A stretch of 45,108 nt of DNA, taken from NCBI GenBank assembly GCA_964537875.1, contig CAZIDN010000030.1, positions 1-45,108 on the forward strand, written 5' to 3'. Numbering within the stretch: the first letter of the stretch is position 1; every line of letters begins with the position of its first letter. Under the pieces are notes generated by a model. The model was not told where the DNA came from. It ran no database searches and worked only from the letters and a program-made list of their open reading frames with translations. This stretch comes from JAPKZH01 sp964537875. GTDB taxonomy: Bacteria > Acidobacteriota > Aminicenantia > Aminicenantales > UBA4085. Shown here piece by piece: positions 13,816 to 22,041 of this stretch. The position numbers and the translations under genes were made by a program.

Positions 13816-14457
13816 TTACTTCCATCCGCAAGTTTCTTGCAGAGGTTTTATGGCTTCACTTAAACCTCGAATATCAAAAATTGCCGTCACTGGATTTTCG
13901 TTGTAAGGAGTGACTTGAGCAACAAGCCTATCCGCATTCATAAGTGACTTGATAAATGTAATAGGCCACTCAGTAGGAGTATCAGGAAAAAAAGTTGCCG
14001 TATTATCGGATGATAAACTCCAAGACTTTTGTTGTGCAGGCGCATTTCCGATACGGGTAAGGACATGAGTGCTGTCCATGCCAAGGTAATCGGACCATTG
14101 TATATATAGTTCTGTTCGGCTGCTTTTGCATCTTATGATTAAGCTTATAGCTTCTCCAGACCTGGATTTACCTTCATCAGCAAGCAGGATAAGAACTACG
14201 GTCTTGGTGTCATCAATGGGATTTTTATCAAGCCTTATCTTCCATTTACCAGCCCCCGTTATGGGGACTGTTATTGTGGTTTTGATAAGTCCAAGTTCCC
14301 TGGCAAGCCGGTCATAGCATTCAAGCCGTTCTAGGTCCCCTTTTATTGCAGCGCATTCTGCGAGCCTTTTCTTGATATCTACTTGTTGACCCACGCTGAA
14401 ATTGGGGACCAATAAGGTGACCACGAGAGGTAACAACCATAAATACCTAATCCTCAT
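13816..14457 (-). CDS. VasI/TagO-family exported protein
   Basis: The 213-aa protein matches the VasI (TagO) family first known from type VI secretion clusters but also found alone. Visible family traits are a signal peptide (residues ~1-23), C-x-I...ERLECYDRLAREL after it, then GKWKIRLDKNPIDDTKTVVL, the LIIRCKSSRTELYIQW block, LVAQVTPYNENPVTAIFDI and the final ACGW-like ETCGWK. It should act in the periplasm. No other type VI gene is in the window, so it is more likely a stand-alone member carried as cargo; this family has no settled molecular function. The gene is flanked by other exported proteins. Confidence 0.82.
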   Translation of the reverse strand: MRIRYLWLLPLVVTLLVPNFSVGQQVDIKKRLAECAAIKGDLERLECYDRLARELGLIKTTITVPITGAGKWKIRLDKNPIDDTKTVVLILLADEGKSRSGEAISLIIRCKSSRTELYIQWSDYLGMDSTHVLTRIGNAPAQQKSWSLSSDNTATFFPDTPTEWPITFIKSLMNADRLVAQVTPYNENPVTAIFDIRGLSEAIKPLQETCGWK

Positions 14458-14560
14458 TTTCCCCTCCTGAGAAAAAATCGCCTATCTAAAAAACACCATC
14501 ATATATAGAGACTGAAAACGCTCTCTTTCCCCCACCCATGGCGGCTACGAACTTTGAAAA

Positions 14561-14998
14561 CTAAATCAGATATTTTTTAGAAGCACTCTGGTATACATCT
14601 ATCCTATATTTATCTCCGATAGTAAAACCGATGAGTTGAACTTGTCCTGTCGCCCAAGATACAGCAAATATGTGAGCAATGGCAGTATTATCTAACCAAC
14701 CATCAGTCGCAGGTATCCATGCGGTCGGGGCTGATGCGAATGCCCAATAACAGAGAACAAATGTTTTCCCTTCCTTGCCTAATATTTCAGGAATTGAAAA
14801 AATTGAATTTACATTAGCAATAGTCCCAGTATAGGTTTTTATAAGAGTAATTCCCGGCGGACCAGTCGGACCAGCCGGACCTGCCGGACCTGTTGGACCT
14901 GCGGCCCCTGTTTCGCCCTTACAACCAACTGATAGTAAGGAAAAGGAAACTAGAAAAATGAATACGAGAACCTTCAAACATACATTGCTTCTTTTCAT
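14561..14998 (-). CDS. Lipoprotein with collagen-like Gly-X-Y repeats
   Basis: The 145-aa protein has a lipoprotein signal peptide ending in LLSVGC (Cys ~26) followed directly by about seven Gly-X-Y triplets (GETGAAGPTGPAGPAGPTG...). Collagen-like stretches form trimers and occur in bacterial surface proteins and phage tail fibres. The ~95-residue C-terminal part is strand-rich and could be a trimeric head domain. ATG 14,998 follows AGGAGG at 5 nt. Collagen-like repeats are prone to length change by slippage. A surface role in adhesion or phage exclusion is possible but not shown. Confidence 0.8.
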   Translation of the reverse strand: MKRSNVCLKVLVFIFLVSFSLLSVGCKGETGAAGPTGPAGPAGPTGPPGITLIKTYTGTIANVNSIFSIPEILGKEGKTFVLCYWAFASAPTAWIPATDGWLDNTAIAHIFAVSWATGQVQLIGFTIGDKYRIDVYQSASKKYLI

Positions 14999-15125
14999 AA
15001 AAACCTCCTGTCAAGTGTTTATTTTAAATTCAAAGGGTATCCCTAACTGTTCATTGATCTGCTCAAGGATTAACTTGAGTTGACACTCGTTGTCTGATTA
15101 AGTATTGGTCAGACCAAATAACTAT

Positions 15126-15512
15126 TTAGAAGGGAAGCTTTTGTTTCTCTAGAACGGCATCCACGTTTTTCTGGTCTAGGCTATACCATGCACCAGTAGC
15201 GGCATCAATTATAACGGGAACTAGTCCGGCTAAAATATCTAGGACTATCCAGCCAGCACCAACATGATTCGTAATGCTTTTTGTAACGGTCTTAAAACCT
15301 TCCATCTTGAATTCAATCGTATAAGTCTTTTTTGATTCGAGCTTGAGAGAAACTGGAGTCTCGCCCATTTTAGCGCCATTAACCCAGACTTCCGCTCTTT
15401 GAGGATCACTACCAAACCTTACCTCTTCTGATGTGCCCTTAAATATTAAAGCACAACTCGAAGACATAAAAACAAAAGCCGCAAGGATTGAGATGGTAAG
15501 AAATTTTCTCAT
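15126..15512 (-). CDS. PEGA-domain lipoprotein
   Basis: The 128-aa protein has a lipoprotein signal peptide with MSSSC (Cys ~20). It continues with a PEGA domain: RAEVWVNGAKMGETPVSLKL and KKTYTIEFKMEGFKTVTKSI match the family's V.VNG...G.TP..L and I.....GY tracts. A short hydrophobic stretch (WIVLDILAGLVPVIIDAATG) follows, as often in PEGA lipoproteins of this type. It probably sits at the outer membrane. This is the last gene before the right attachment site, at the end of the run of exported cargo proteins. Confidence 0.82.
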   Translation of the reverse strand: MRKFLTISILAAFVFMSSSCALIFKGTSEEVRFGSDPQRAEVWVNGAKMGETPVSLKLESKKTYTIEFKMEGFKTVTKSITNHVGAGWIVLDILAGLVPVIIDAATGAWYSLDQKNVDAVLEKQKLPF

Positions 15513-15853
15513 TTTACCCTCCTTAAAGAGATTAGATTTATTTTGATTGCTGTTTCAAGAAAATAACCCTCTATATATAAGAACCGTAAAAAGCGAATAT
15601 TTTTATCACTATTTTTTAAATATTTTGTTCCCCCCGAGAAATTGCTAGATTCTTTCGCCGCTGCTGAGAATGAGGAAGACCCCCTTTGTCACTATTCCTC
15701 CAGGTTTCACGGCTCACCTAAAGGCAGAAATATACTTCTCCCCGTGTTCCGCCCGCGGGGACAATACGGGGACAAAATCGCTAAAAATGGCTCAGTTTTG
15801 CTTACTCAGGCTAACGATCCTACAGATCAAAAAGCGAATTAAGCTCCATTATG
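15513..15853. other. Element right end, no gene
   Basis: I see no convincing gene. The AT-rich first part is the upstream region of the PEGA lipoprotein gene. The second part carries a GGGGACA pair at 15,757-15,780 that matches the left end. On the minus strand this pair also reads DFVPVLSPRAE, similar to the integrase C-terminus DFVPTVSPQSE, in a short frame closed by stops on both sides. Confidence 0.6.
15757..15780 (+). repeat. Possible integrase arm-type sites, right end
   Basis: GGGGACA repeated with an 11-bp period, then AAAATCG, in the same orientation and at nearly the same distance from the core (74 bp) as the left pair (70 bp). Confidence 0.4.
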
Positions 15854-15906
15854 GCAGCGTTCGCAACGCTGAGGCCGGGGGTTCGAGTCCCCTACCGTCC
15901 ACCATC
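15854..15906 (+). repeat. attR core, 53-bp tRNA-Ala 3' fragment
   Basis: Identical to positions 3-55. No tRNA 5' half precedes it, so it is a fragment rather than a gene. It marks the junction between the element and the host DNA that originally followed the tRNA gene. Confidence 0.92.
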
Positions 15907-16192
15907 CTTCTTTTCAGATCCAGAAAATCTCCTCGTCGCAGGTTGCTTATCCGCATCTCCGTTTCCTTGAGGATCCGGATGGGCCCTGTTACGGCCGAGT
16001 CCCTAACGTCCTTCGATCTTTCAAATTTTCTTTGATTGGTCAAGGTTGCAGGAGGTTGAATGTCCTTAGGTGACGTCTTCTATCTCGGTTACGTTACCCC
16101 ACCATTCCTGAGCTTTGGACACAGCGACGCAGCAGCCGCCAATCTATTCTATATACAAACGAAATAGAGGCGCTTCCCGGGGGCTTCGCGAT

Positions 16193-16222
16193 TTGGCTAT
16201 CTCAGGCGTAATATGCTATACT
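16193..16222 (+). promoter_or_regulatory. Candidate promoter of the metal transporter gene
   Basis: TTGGCT (16,193-16,198), 18-bp spacer, TATACT (16,217-16,222); the start codon follows 22 bp later. The preceding stretch from 15,907 shows no gene. Confidence 0.45.
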
Positions 16223-16244
16223 CCCAAAACTTTGAACAAGAAAG

Positions 16245-16961
16245 ATGATCACTAAAGAGATTTTGGTCCTGGCGGGAACGGCGGCGACGATCGGCTTTGT
16301 CCATACGGTCCTCGGCCCCGACCACTACATTCCCTTCATCGCCATGAGCCGCGCCCGGCGCTGGACTCTCTCCAAAACGCTCTTTATCTCTTTCTTGTCC
16401 GGGCTGGGGCACGTACTCAGCTCGGTCGTCCTGGGTTTAGTCGGGATCGCCTTTGGGATCGCCGTCTCCCGGCTGGAGAACACCGAGTCTGCGCGCGGTG
16501 GAGCGGCGGCTTGGCTCCTGATAGGCTTCGGCCTGGCCTATTTTCTCTGGGGATTGCACAGGGCTATCAAGAACAAACCTCACAAACACGTCCATATCCA
16601 CGCCGACGGCGAAACGCATGAGCATCTTCACGGCCATGAAGCCGAACATACCCATGTCCATGAGCACAAAAAAAAGGCAAACATCACGCCCTGGATCCTT
16701 TTCACAATTTTTGTCTTCGGGCCGTGCGAACCCCTAATTCCGCTCATTATGTATCCTGCGGCGAAACACAGCGTCGGCGGCGTCGTCTTGGTCACCGCAA
16801 CATTCGGCTTAGCTACAATCCTGACCATGCTCACGATTATCGCCGTTTCTTCGTGGGGGGTGAGCTTTCTCAGACTGGGAAAGCTTGAGCGATATGCCCA
16901 TGCCTTGGCCGGCGCCATGATTCTCATCTCCGGGCTCAGCGTTCAATTTCTCGGGCTTTAG
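16245..16961 (+). CDS. Nickel/cobalt-type transporter (UreH/RcnA-like) with His-rich loop
   Basis: The 238-aa protein has about six membrane helices and a His-rich cytoplasmic or periplasmic loop between helices 3 and 4 (HKHVHIHADGETHEHLHGHE, continuing with more His). Helix 1 carries HTVLGPDH, close to the HxxxxDH signature of NiCoT/RcnA/UreH-type nickel-cobalt transporters. It may move Ni(II) or Co(II); direction of transport cannot be told from the sequence. A -10/-35 pair lies just upstream. It is the first host gene after the element, transcribed away from it. Confidence 0.8.
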   Translation: MITKEILVLAGTAATIGFVHTVLGPDHYIPFIAMSRARRWTLSKTLFISFLSGLGHVLSSVVLGLVGIAFGIAVSRLENTESARGGAAAWLLIGFGLAYFLWGLHRAIKNKPHKHVHIHADGETHEHLHGHEAEHTHVHEHKKKANITPWILFTIFVFGPCEPLIPLIMYPAAKHSVGGVVLVTATFGLATILTMLTIIAVSSWGVSFLRLGKLERYAHALAGAMILISGLSVQFLGL

Positions 16962-16996
16962 AAAAAGCGGCTGGCCGGGAAACATCTCCAAATAAG

Positions 16997-17273
16997 TGAT
17001 TTCAAAGAGGAGTTGGAATCGCCCCACGGCCCCCCCGGGAACCAGTCCCGTCGGTTCCCCCCGTCGGACACTCTTGGAAGGAAACCCTTTATAGGGTTTT
17101 CCTTCCAACGGTCGCTTCGCTCCCTGCCTTCCTTCCAAGGAGCATTTTCCGATGTGTCTTTAATGGGGAATAAAGTTTGATTCTGGGAATCGGGGACACA
17201 CAAGGTGTGTGCCCCCGATTCCCCCCTCCGCTATGGGGGCCTCTGGGGCAATTCCAACTCCTCTTTGAAATCA
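16997..17273. mobile_element. MITE-like sequence with 30-bp terminal inverted repeats
   Basis: The ends 16,997-17,026 and 17,244-17,273 are inverted repeats matching at 29 of 30 bases (TGATTTCAAAGAGGAGTTGG...). Inside are three further hairpins: 17,037-17,059; 17,074-17,108 (15-bp stem with one bulge); and 17,185-17,223 (11 bp plus inner pairs). No credible coding frame is present. A ~277-bp non-coding unit with terminal inverted repeats fits a miniature transposable element or a large palindromic repeat family. No clear target-site duplication is visible. Confidence 0.6.
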
Positions 17274-17356
17274 TACAAAGGTAAATGTTTACGCTTGCCT
17301 TTCAGGAGTTGAAAAAGCTCTCCTTCTCATCTATGATTTAGGCCATTCATCGTTCC

Positions 17357-17821
17357 ATGGAATTCATTGCCGACTGCATGCTGGGGAAACTGGCCAAATG
17401 GCTGAAAATCCTTGGTTTCGATGTTCTCTATTTTCCCAAAATTGAGGACAAGGAACTCCTCGCTCACGCCCGAAAAGAAGGCAGGGTTTTGCTTTCCCGG
17501 GATCATGCTCTTCTGGACAGGGCTAGGGGGCTCAACAAGCTTTTCATCGAGAGCGAAGCATGGGAAAACCAGGTCCGGCAGGTTTTAGAACATTTTAGCC
17601 TCTGGGGCGATGTGGAGCCGTATTCCCGGTGTCTAAGCTGCAACGCCAAGCTCAAGCCGCTGCCCAAAGTCCAGGCGGCCAACCTCGTCGCGCCTTTTAT
17701 CCTTGGAAAAGCGGATTCCTTTGCTATATGTCCTTCCTGCGGTCAGGTTTTTTGGCCCGGCACGCATTTCGATGACATGGAAGATAAGCTTGCCGAGATC
17801 CTCGACAAGAAAAAAGCCTAG
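17357..17821 (+). CDS. Mut7-C RNase-domain protein with zinc ribbon
   Basis: The 154-aa protein matches the Mut7-C family: a PIN-like N-terminal part beginning FIADCMLGKLAKWLKILGFD, with acidic residues D6, and further on LLSRDHALLDRA, then a C-terminal zinc ribbon with two CxxC pairs (CLSC and CPSC). Family members are presumed RNases. The length is usual. The start at ATG 17,357 has no clear Shine-Dalgarno site. It stands alone between the MITE-like sequence and the GH116 gene. Confidence 0.85.
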   Translation: MEFIADCMLGKLAKWLKILGFDVLYFPKIEDKELLAHARKEGRVLLSRDHALLDRARGLNKLFIESEAWENQVRQVLEHFSLWGDVEPYSRCLSCNAKLKPLPKVQAANLVAPFILGKADSFAICPSCGQVFWPGTHFDDMEDKLAEILDKKKA

Positions 17822-17912
17822 GATTTGATTTCCCCTCCAAGTTGACTTTTCCGAATCGATGCTATAGAAAAAAGGGGTTCATGAAAATCTCTCTTAAGGG
17901 GAGGAGGTCTGC

Positions 17913-20618
17913 ATGTCTGAAAAAAATTCGTCTTGGCGGCGCCGCGCCGCAGTCATGTTTCTGGTGGCCGTTTCGCTCTGGCTTGGCCAGGGCGAAAAGC
18001 TGATCCGGGCTATGGACAAAGAACAGTCGAAGCTCGTTTACACGGATCAGGAGCTTTTCCGTCTGGGCAAGCTGCGCACTTTTGACGGCCAGGCTCTCAA
18101 GGAAGTCGCCTTTCCGCTCGGAGGGATCGGCACCGGCACGGTCTCGCTGGGAGGCCGGGGAAACCTCCGCGACTGGGAGATCTTCAACCGGCCGGGGAAA
18201 GGCGTCAACCTTCCGTTCACCTTCTTCGCCCTTTACTTCGAGCAGCAAGGCCAAAAGCCTTTAGTGCGGGTTCTCGAAGGAGCCCTGACCCCGCCGTTTA
18301 CCGGCGAGGATGGCTATCGACGGACCGAGGTCCCGGGGCTGCCGCGCATGGAAAGGGCCCGTTTCCGCGGCGAATATCCGTTTGCCTGGATCGACATGGA
18401 AGACAGCCGGATTCCGCTCCATGTCACCCTCGAAGCCTTCAACCCGTTCATCCCGCTCAAGCCGGAAGAATCCGGGATTCCGGCCTTCGTCATCCGGTTT
18501 CGGGTCAAGAACCTCAGCCCGCATCAGGCCAAGATCACCATCGCCGGCTCCATCCTCAATCCCGTCGGTTTTGACGGCGAGGGCACGATTGACGGCGTCG
18601 GGCATGACAAGTTCGGGCAGAACTTGAATGAGATCCGCAAAGGCCCGGGCCTCTCCGGCCTGTTCATGTCATCGCAAAAAATTAAGCCGGATGCGGCGGC
18701 GTTCGGCACGATGGCCCTGGCCACGCCCTGGAAGAACATCACCTATCTCTCCCACTGGGTGCGCGGCCAATGGTGGGACGACCTCCAGATCTTTTGGGAT
18801 GATTTCTCGGCGGACGGCGTTTTGAACAACCTCGAGGAAGCCTCGCCTTCGCCGGACAAACGAACGGACATCGGGACATTGGGGCTGACGGCGACGATCG
18901 AGCCGTTCGGCGAGGTCACGCTGCCGTTCATCCTCTCCTGGAATTTCCCGAATTTCATCGACTACTTCGATATCGTCCGCGAGCAGCGGGGCCAGATGTT
19001 CAAGAACCACTACGCCGAGCGATTTGCCGACGCCTGGAAATCGGCGGAATATCTCTTCCAGAACCTTCCCCAGCTCGAAAAAGAGAGCCGGATGTTCCAT
19101 GAGATCTTTTTTTCGACAACCCTGCCGCCGTATGTGCTCGACGCGGTTTCGAGCCAGGCTTTGATCACCAGGACCAATACCTGCTTCTGGCTTGAGGGAG
19201 GGAAGTTCTTTGGCTTTGAAGGCTGTAACGATAAGAGCGGCTGCTGCCCGCTGAACTGCGCCCATGTCTGGAACTATGAACAGTCGCTGGCATTCCTCTT
19301 TCCGAGCCTGGAGCGATTCATGCGGGAGGTGGATTTCCTGAACAACACCAACGACAAGGGCGAAATGGTGTTCCGCACTTCGCTCCCGCTCTGGAGCGGA
19401 GTGTACTGGAAATTCCGCCCCGCGGCGGACGGGCAGCTGGGGAGGATCATCAACCTCTACCGGGATTGGCAGCTTTCCGGGGACATGGAATTCTTGAAGA
19501 AGATCTGGCCCAAGGCCAAAAAGGCGCTTGAATACACCTGGACGGCCTGGGACTCTAATAAAGACGGCCTGATCGAAGGCGAGCAGCATAACACCTACGA
19601 TATCGAATTCTACGGGCCGAACAGCATGATCGGTACGTTTTATTTGGGCGCTCTGCTGGCCGGATCGAGGATGGCCGAGGCCGTCGGCGATCCGGGCGCG
19701 GCGAAGCTGTATAAAGGGATGTTCGACAAAGGCAGGAAAGCGTTCGATGACCTCCTCTGGAACGGCGAATATTATGTCCAGAAATATGACCAGGTGATGG
19801 AGAAAAAATACCAATACGGAGAAGGTTGTCTTTCCGACCAGATGCTCGGCCAGTGGCTGGCCATGGTCGCCGGGCTGGGCCGCTTTCTACCTCAGGACCG
19901 GCTGCAGACCACCCTGCGATCGATTTTCAATTACAATTTCATGACGGATTTTAAGAACTATTCCAACCTCCAGCGGACCTATGCCTTGAACGATGAGCGA
20001 GGGCTGCTGCTCTGCACCTGGCCGAAGGGCGGCCGGCCGCCGCTGCCGTTCGTCTATTCGGACGAAGTCTGGACGGGCATTGAATACCATGTCGCGTCCC
20101 ACCTGATGTATGAAGGCCTGGTCGAGGAAGGGCTGACGATCGTCAAGGCCGTCCGCGACAGGTATGACGGGAAGCGGCGCAACCCTTGGGACGAAGTCGA
20201 ATGCGGCCATCACTATGCGCGGGCCATGTCCTCGTGGGGCATTCTTCTGGCGCTCTCCGGATATTCGTATTCCGGGTTGACGATGAGCCTGGAGTTTGCG
20301 CCTAAAGTCTATCCCGAAGATTTTCGCACCTTCTGGAGCACGGGCTCAGCCTGGGGCCGCTATTTCCAGAAAGCGGAAGGGAAAAAGGGCCACAAAGCAG
20401 GTTTAGCCGTCGCCAACGGAGAACTCAAGTTGAAGGAGTTTTGTTTCACGCTCCCGCCGTCTTTACAGAACAAAAAGGCTGTGGCGCTGAAGGGAGAGGC
20501 CGGCGGAAAAGTCTTTCAGCCCGTTTTCAGCCAGGAAGGGAGCCGGATCCGGGTGACGTGGGCACAACCGATGTCACTCAAAACCGGGGAATCGCTGGCG
20601 TTTGATGCCCAGTTCTGA
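17913..20618 (+). CDS. GH116 family glycosidase (beta-glucosidase / glucosylceramidase-like), secreted
   Basis: The 901-aa protein has an N-terminal signal peptide (basic WRRR then AAVMFLVAVSLWLG), a beta-sandwich N-terminal GBA2-type domain (from FPLGGIGTGTVSLGGRG on) and an (alpha/alpha)6 catalytic domain. By comparison with the known GH116 enzyme, the nucleophile is probably E436 (GFEGCND) and the acid/base D563 (HNTYDIE). Expected activity is hydrolysis of beta-glucosides or beta-xylosides in the periplasm or outside. ATG 17,913 follows AGGAGG at 5 nt. It is convergent with a second secreted glycosidase gene 24 bp away. Confidence 0.88.
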   Translation: MSEKNSSWRRRAAVMFLVAVSLWLGQGEKLIRAMDKEQSKLVYTDQELFRLGKLRTFDGQALKEVAFPLGGIGTGTVSLGGRGNLRDWEIFNRPGKGVNLPFTFFALYFEQQGQKPLVRVLEGALTPPFTGEDGYRRTEVPGLPRMERARFRGEYPFAWIDMEDSRIPLHVTLEAFNPFIPLKPEESGIPAFVIRFRVKNLSPHQAKITIAGSILNPVGFDGEGTIDGVGHDKFGQNLNEIRKGPGLSGLFMSSQKIKPDAAAFGTMALATPWKNITYLSHWVRGQWWDDLQIFWDDFSADGVLNNLEEASPSPDKRTDIGTLGLTATIEPFGEVTLPFILSWNFPNFIDYFDIVREQRGQMFKNHYAERFADAWKSAEYLFQNLPQLEKESRMFHEIFFSTTLPPYVLDAVSSQALITRTNTCFWLEGGKFFGFEGCNDKSGCCPLNCAHVWNYEQSLAFLFPSLERFMREVDFLNNTNDKGEMVFRTSLPLWSGVYWKFRPAADGQLGRIINLYRDWQLSGDMEFLKKIWPKAKKALEYTWTAWDSNKDGLIEGEQHNTYDIEFYGPNSMIGTFYLGALLAGSRMAEAVGDPGAAKLYKGMFDKGRKAFDDLLWNGEYYVQKYDQVMEKKYQYGEGCLSDQMLGQWLAMVAGLGRFLPQDRLQTTLRSIFNYNFMTDFKNYSNLQRTYALNDERGLLLCTWPKGGRPPLPFVYSDEVWTGIEYHVASHLMYEGLVEEGLTIVKAVRDRYDGKRRNPWDEVECGHHYARAMSSWGILLALSGYSYSGLTMSLEFAPKVYPEDFRTFWSTGSAWGRYFQKAEGKKGHKAGLAVANGELKLKEFCFTLPPSLQNKKAVALKGEAGGKVFQPVFSQEGSRIRVTWAQPMSLKTGESLAFDAQF

Positions 20619-20642
20619 GCGGCCGCGCTAAATCCTGCGCCT

Positions 20643-21983
20643 TTAGCGTCCCGGCCCGCGTGTCGCCATCTCCCTGTAGGCCCACCCAGTCGGGGAAAAC
20701 GTGCCGGTCAGCAGGTTCTGCATGACCTTCAGGTTGTTGCGGCGCTTGAGCTCTGCCGTGTTCAGCCCTCTGACTTCCTGAGTGGTCAGGTAGGAAAAGA
20801 AAAACGACGACCAGAAGGGTGACACGTATTCGAACTTTTTAAAATGGGCGATCTTGAGGATCAACCGGAGATGCTCGATATCCAGAGGAATCCAGAAATC
20901 ATAATAATCGCGGCCGTATAGAACTTCTGGATCCTTGGTGTCGGCCGGCCCGGTCTTGTAGAGCCAGGTCTCGCCCACGGCTATACCCTTGCCGGCCCGG
21001 TGGGCCATGTCTGCGGCTTCGAGCGTCCTGGGCACGATGTCCTCGCGGATGTTATAGGGGTTGATTTCGATGGGATAGATGTGGAGGTTGACAAAATCGA
21101 TGTCCAGCTTGAGGAGGTCTTTGAGCCAGCCTTCCCAGTCGCTCATCCAGATGACGATGCCGCTGGCGATTTTTGTTGTGCTCCGGACGAGGGGCTTGAC
21201 TCCGTCCACCAGTTCCTTCACCATTCCCAGATAGTTTTCCCTTTTCTTTAAAAGCTGGATGCCGGTCAGCGACATTGCCGTGTCGGGCTCGTCCTCCATC
21301 GTGAAAAAATCCGGCCTGAGCTCCGTGGCGATCAATTTGGCCATGGCCAGCTTGCGCTGCTTATAGGCGGCAAACCCCGCCTCACCGGCCTTTTCGAACT
21401 CGGCGTAGTAAGGCTCGACAGGAAGAGGAGACCAGGTTTTCTGGATAAAAATGACCTGGCTTTCCACCGAGAGCTTGAGTCCCTGGCTTCTCACGTCCTC
21501 GGCCACTTTTTTGTAGAATTCAAGGAACGATTTGTCGTCGGGGGAATCTTTGGGGATCAGGCCTTTGTCCTTGGCGAACATGAAATATTCGGGATCGAGG
21601 ATGGGAAACTGGATATCCAGCTGAACGCCGCGGCAGCCCAGCTCTTTCAGCCGCTGGATGAATAATTTTGTAGGCTCCCGGTTTTCCTTCCGGAGAATGG
21701 GAAAACCGGCATTGGAGTTGGCGAAAAGGAGCGAGGCCATGGGAGTGAACATGTTGTAGAGCGTCCCGTTCCATCGCTTGTCGATCTCCTTATTCCATCG
21801 TTCCAGGACGGTTTCCAAGCGGGTGTAGATCCGTTGGAACTGGGGAGGGACACCCGCCAATTCAGGTTTGATGAATGTGGCTTGCTTTCGCCGGTAATCT
21901 TGATTCACGCCCTGTCCGGCGGAGATTGAAGCCAGGACGCAGGCTAAAAGCACGAAGGAGATCAAAAGCCGGGATTTTGACAT
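20643..21983 (-). CDS. Secreted TIM-barrel glycosidase-like protein
   Basis: The 446-aa protein has a signal peptide (LLISFVLLACVLASISAG) and a domain that resembles clan A glycosidases: strands and helices alternate, one late strand carries FFTMEDEPDT (possible acid/base Glu) and another GIAVGETWLY (possible nucleophile Glu), with LHIYPI between. I cannot assign the GH family. ATG 21,983 follows GGAGG at 7 nt. Its pairing with the GH116 gene suggests both work on the same polysaccharide or glycoside. A 7-bp inverted repeat (20,626-20,632 with 20,642-20,648) covers the convergent stops. Confidence 0.65.
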   Translation of the reverse strand: MSKSRLLISFVLLACVLASISAGQGVNQDYRRKQATFIKPELAGVPPQFQRIYTRLETVLERWNKEIDKRWNGTLYNMFTPMASLLFANSNAGFPILRKENREPTKLFIQRLKELGCRGVQLDIQFPILDPEYFMFAKDKGLIPKDSPDDKSFLEFYKKVAEDVRSQGLKLSVESQVIFIQKTWSPLPVEPYYAEFEKAGEAGFAAYKQRKLAMAKLIATELRPDFFTMEDEPDTAMSLTGIQLLKKRENYLGMVKELVDGVKPLVRSTTKIASGIVIWMSDWEGWLKDLLKLDIDFVNLHIYPIEINPYNIREDIVPRTLEAADMAHRAGKGIAVGETWLYKTGPADTKDPEVLYGRDYYDFWIPLDIEHLRLILKIAHFKKFEYVSPFWSSFFFSYLTTQEVRGLNTAELKRRNNLKVMQNLLTGTFSPTGWAYREMATRGPGR

Positions 21984-22041
21984 CTCTTACCTCCTCCCGC
22001 AAATGTTGGACAAGAAAAATTATAATTCAGAATAACAAATA

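Larger units (their letters stand above)
3..15906. mobile_element. tRNA-Ala-integrated satellite-like element or reduced prophage (about 15.85 kb)
   Basis: The element is delimited by 53-bp direct repeats of the tRNA-Ala 3' part and carries an adjacent tyrosine integrase. Virtually all recognisable genes run on the minus strand. Phage-type genes are a large terminase, a TerS-like protein, a Mu F-like head protein, a DNA methyltransferase and an HTH replication-type protein. No portal, major capsid, protease, tail or lysis gene is recognisable. The right third carries AT-rich cargo. Base composition is lower in GC than the following host DNA. A phage satellite that borrows capsids or a prophage that lost its structural genes both fit. 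The intact integrase, terminase and 53/53 repeat identity suggest recent integration. Confidence 0.88.

Noticed and set aside
13816..14457. Evidence for a type VI secretion system
   Set aside because: Only the VasI/TagO-like protein is present; this family also occurs without type VI genes and no other component is in the window.
15849..16043. 64-codon minus-strand frame ending in VDGRGLEPPASALRTLP
   Set aside because: The ending is the translation of the tRNA fragment in attR, a well-known false-gene signature.
16958..17274. Minus-strand frames of 61-109 codons inside the MITE-like unit
   Set aside because: They start or end in the inverted repeats and run through hairpins; no domain or ribosome-binding site supports them.
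18669..19814. 381-codon minus-strand frame inside the GH116 gene
   Set aside because: Antisense shadow of a GC-rich gene; the GH116 protein on the plus strand has family motifs and a signal peptide.
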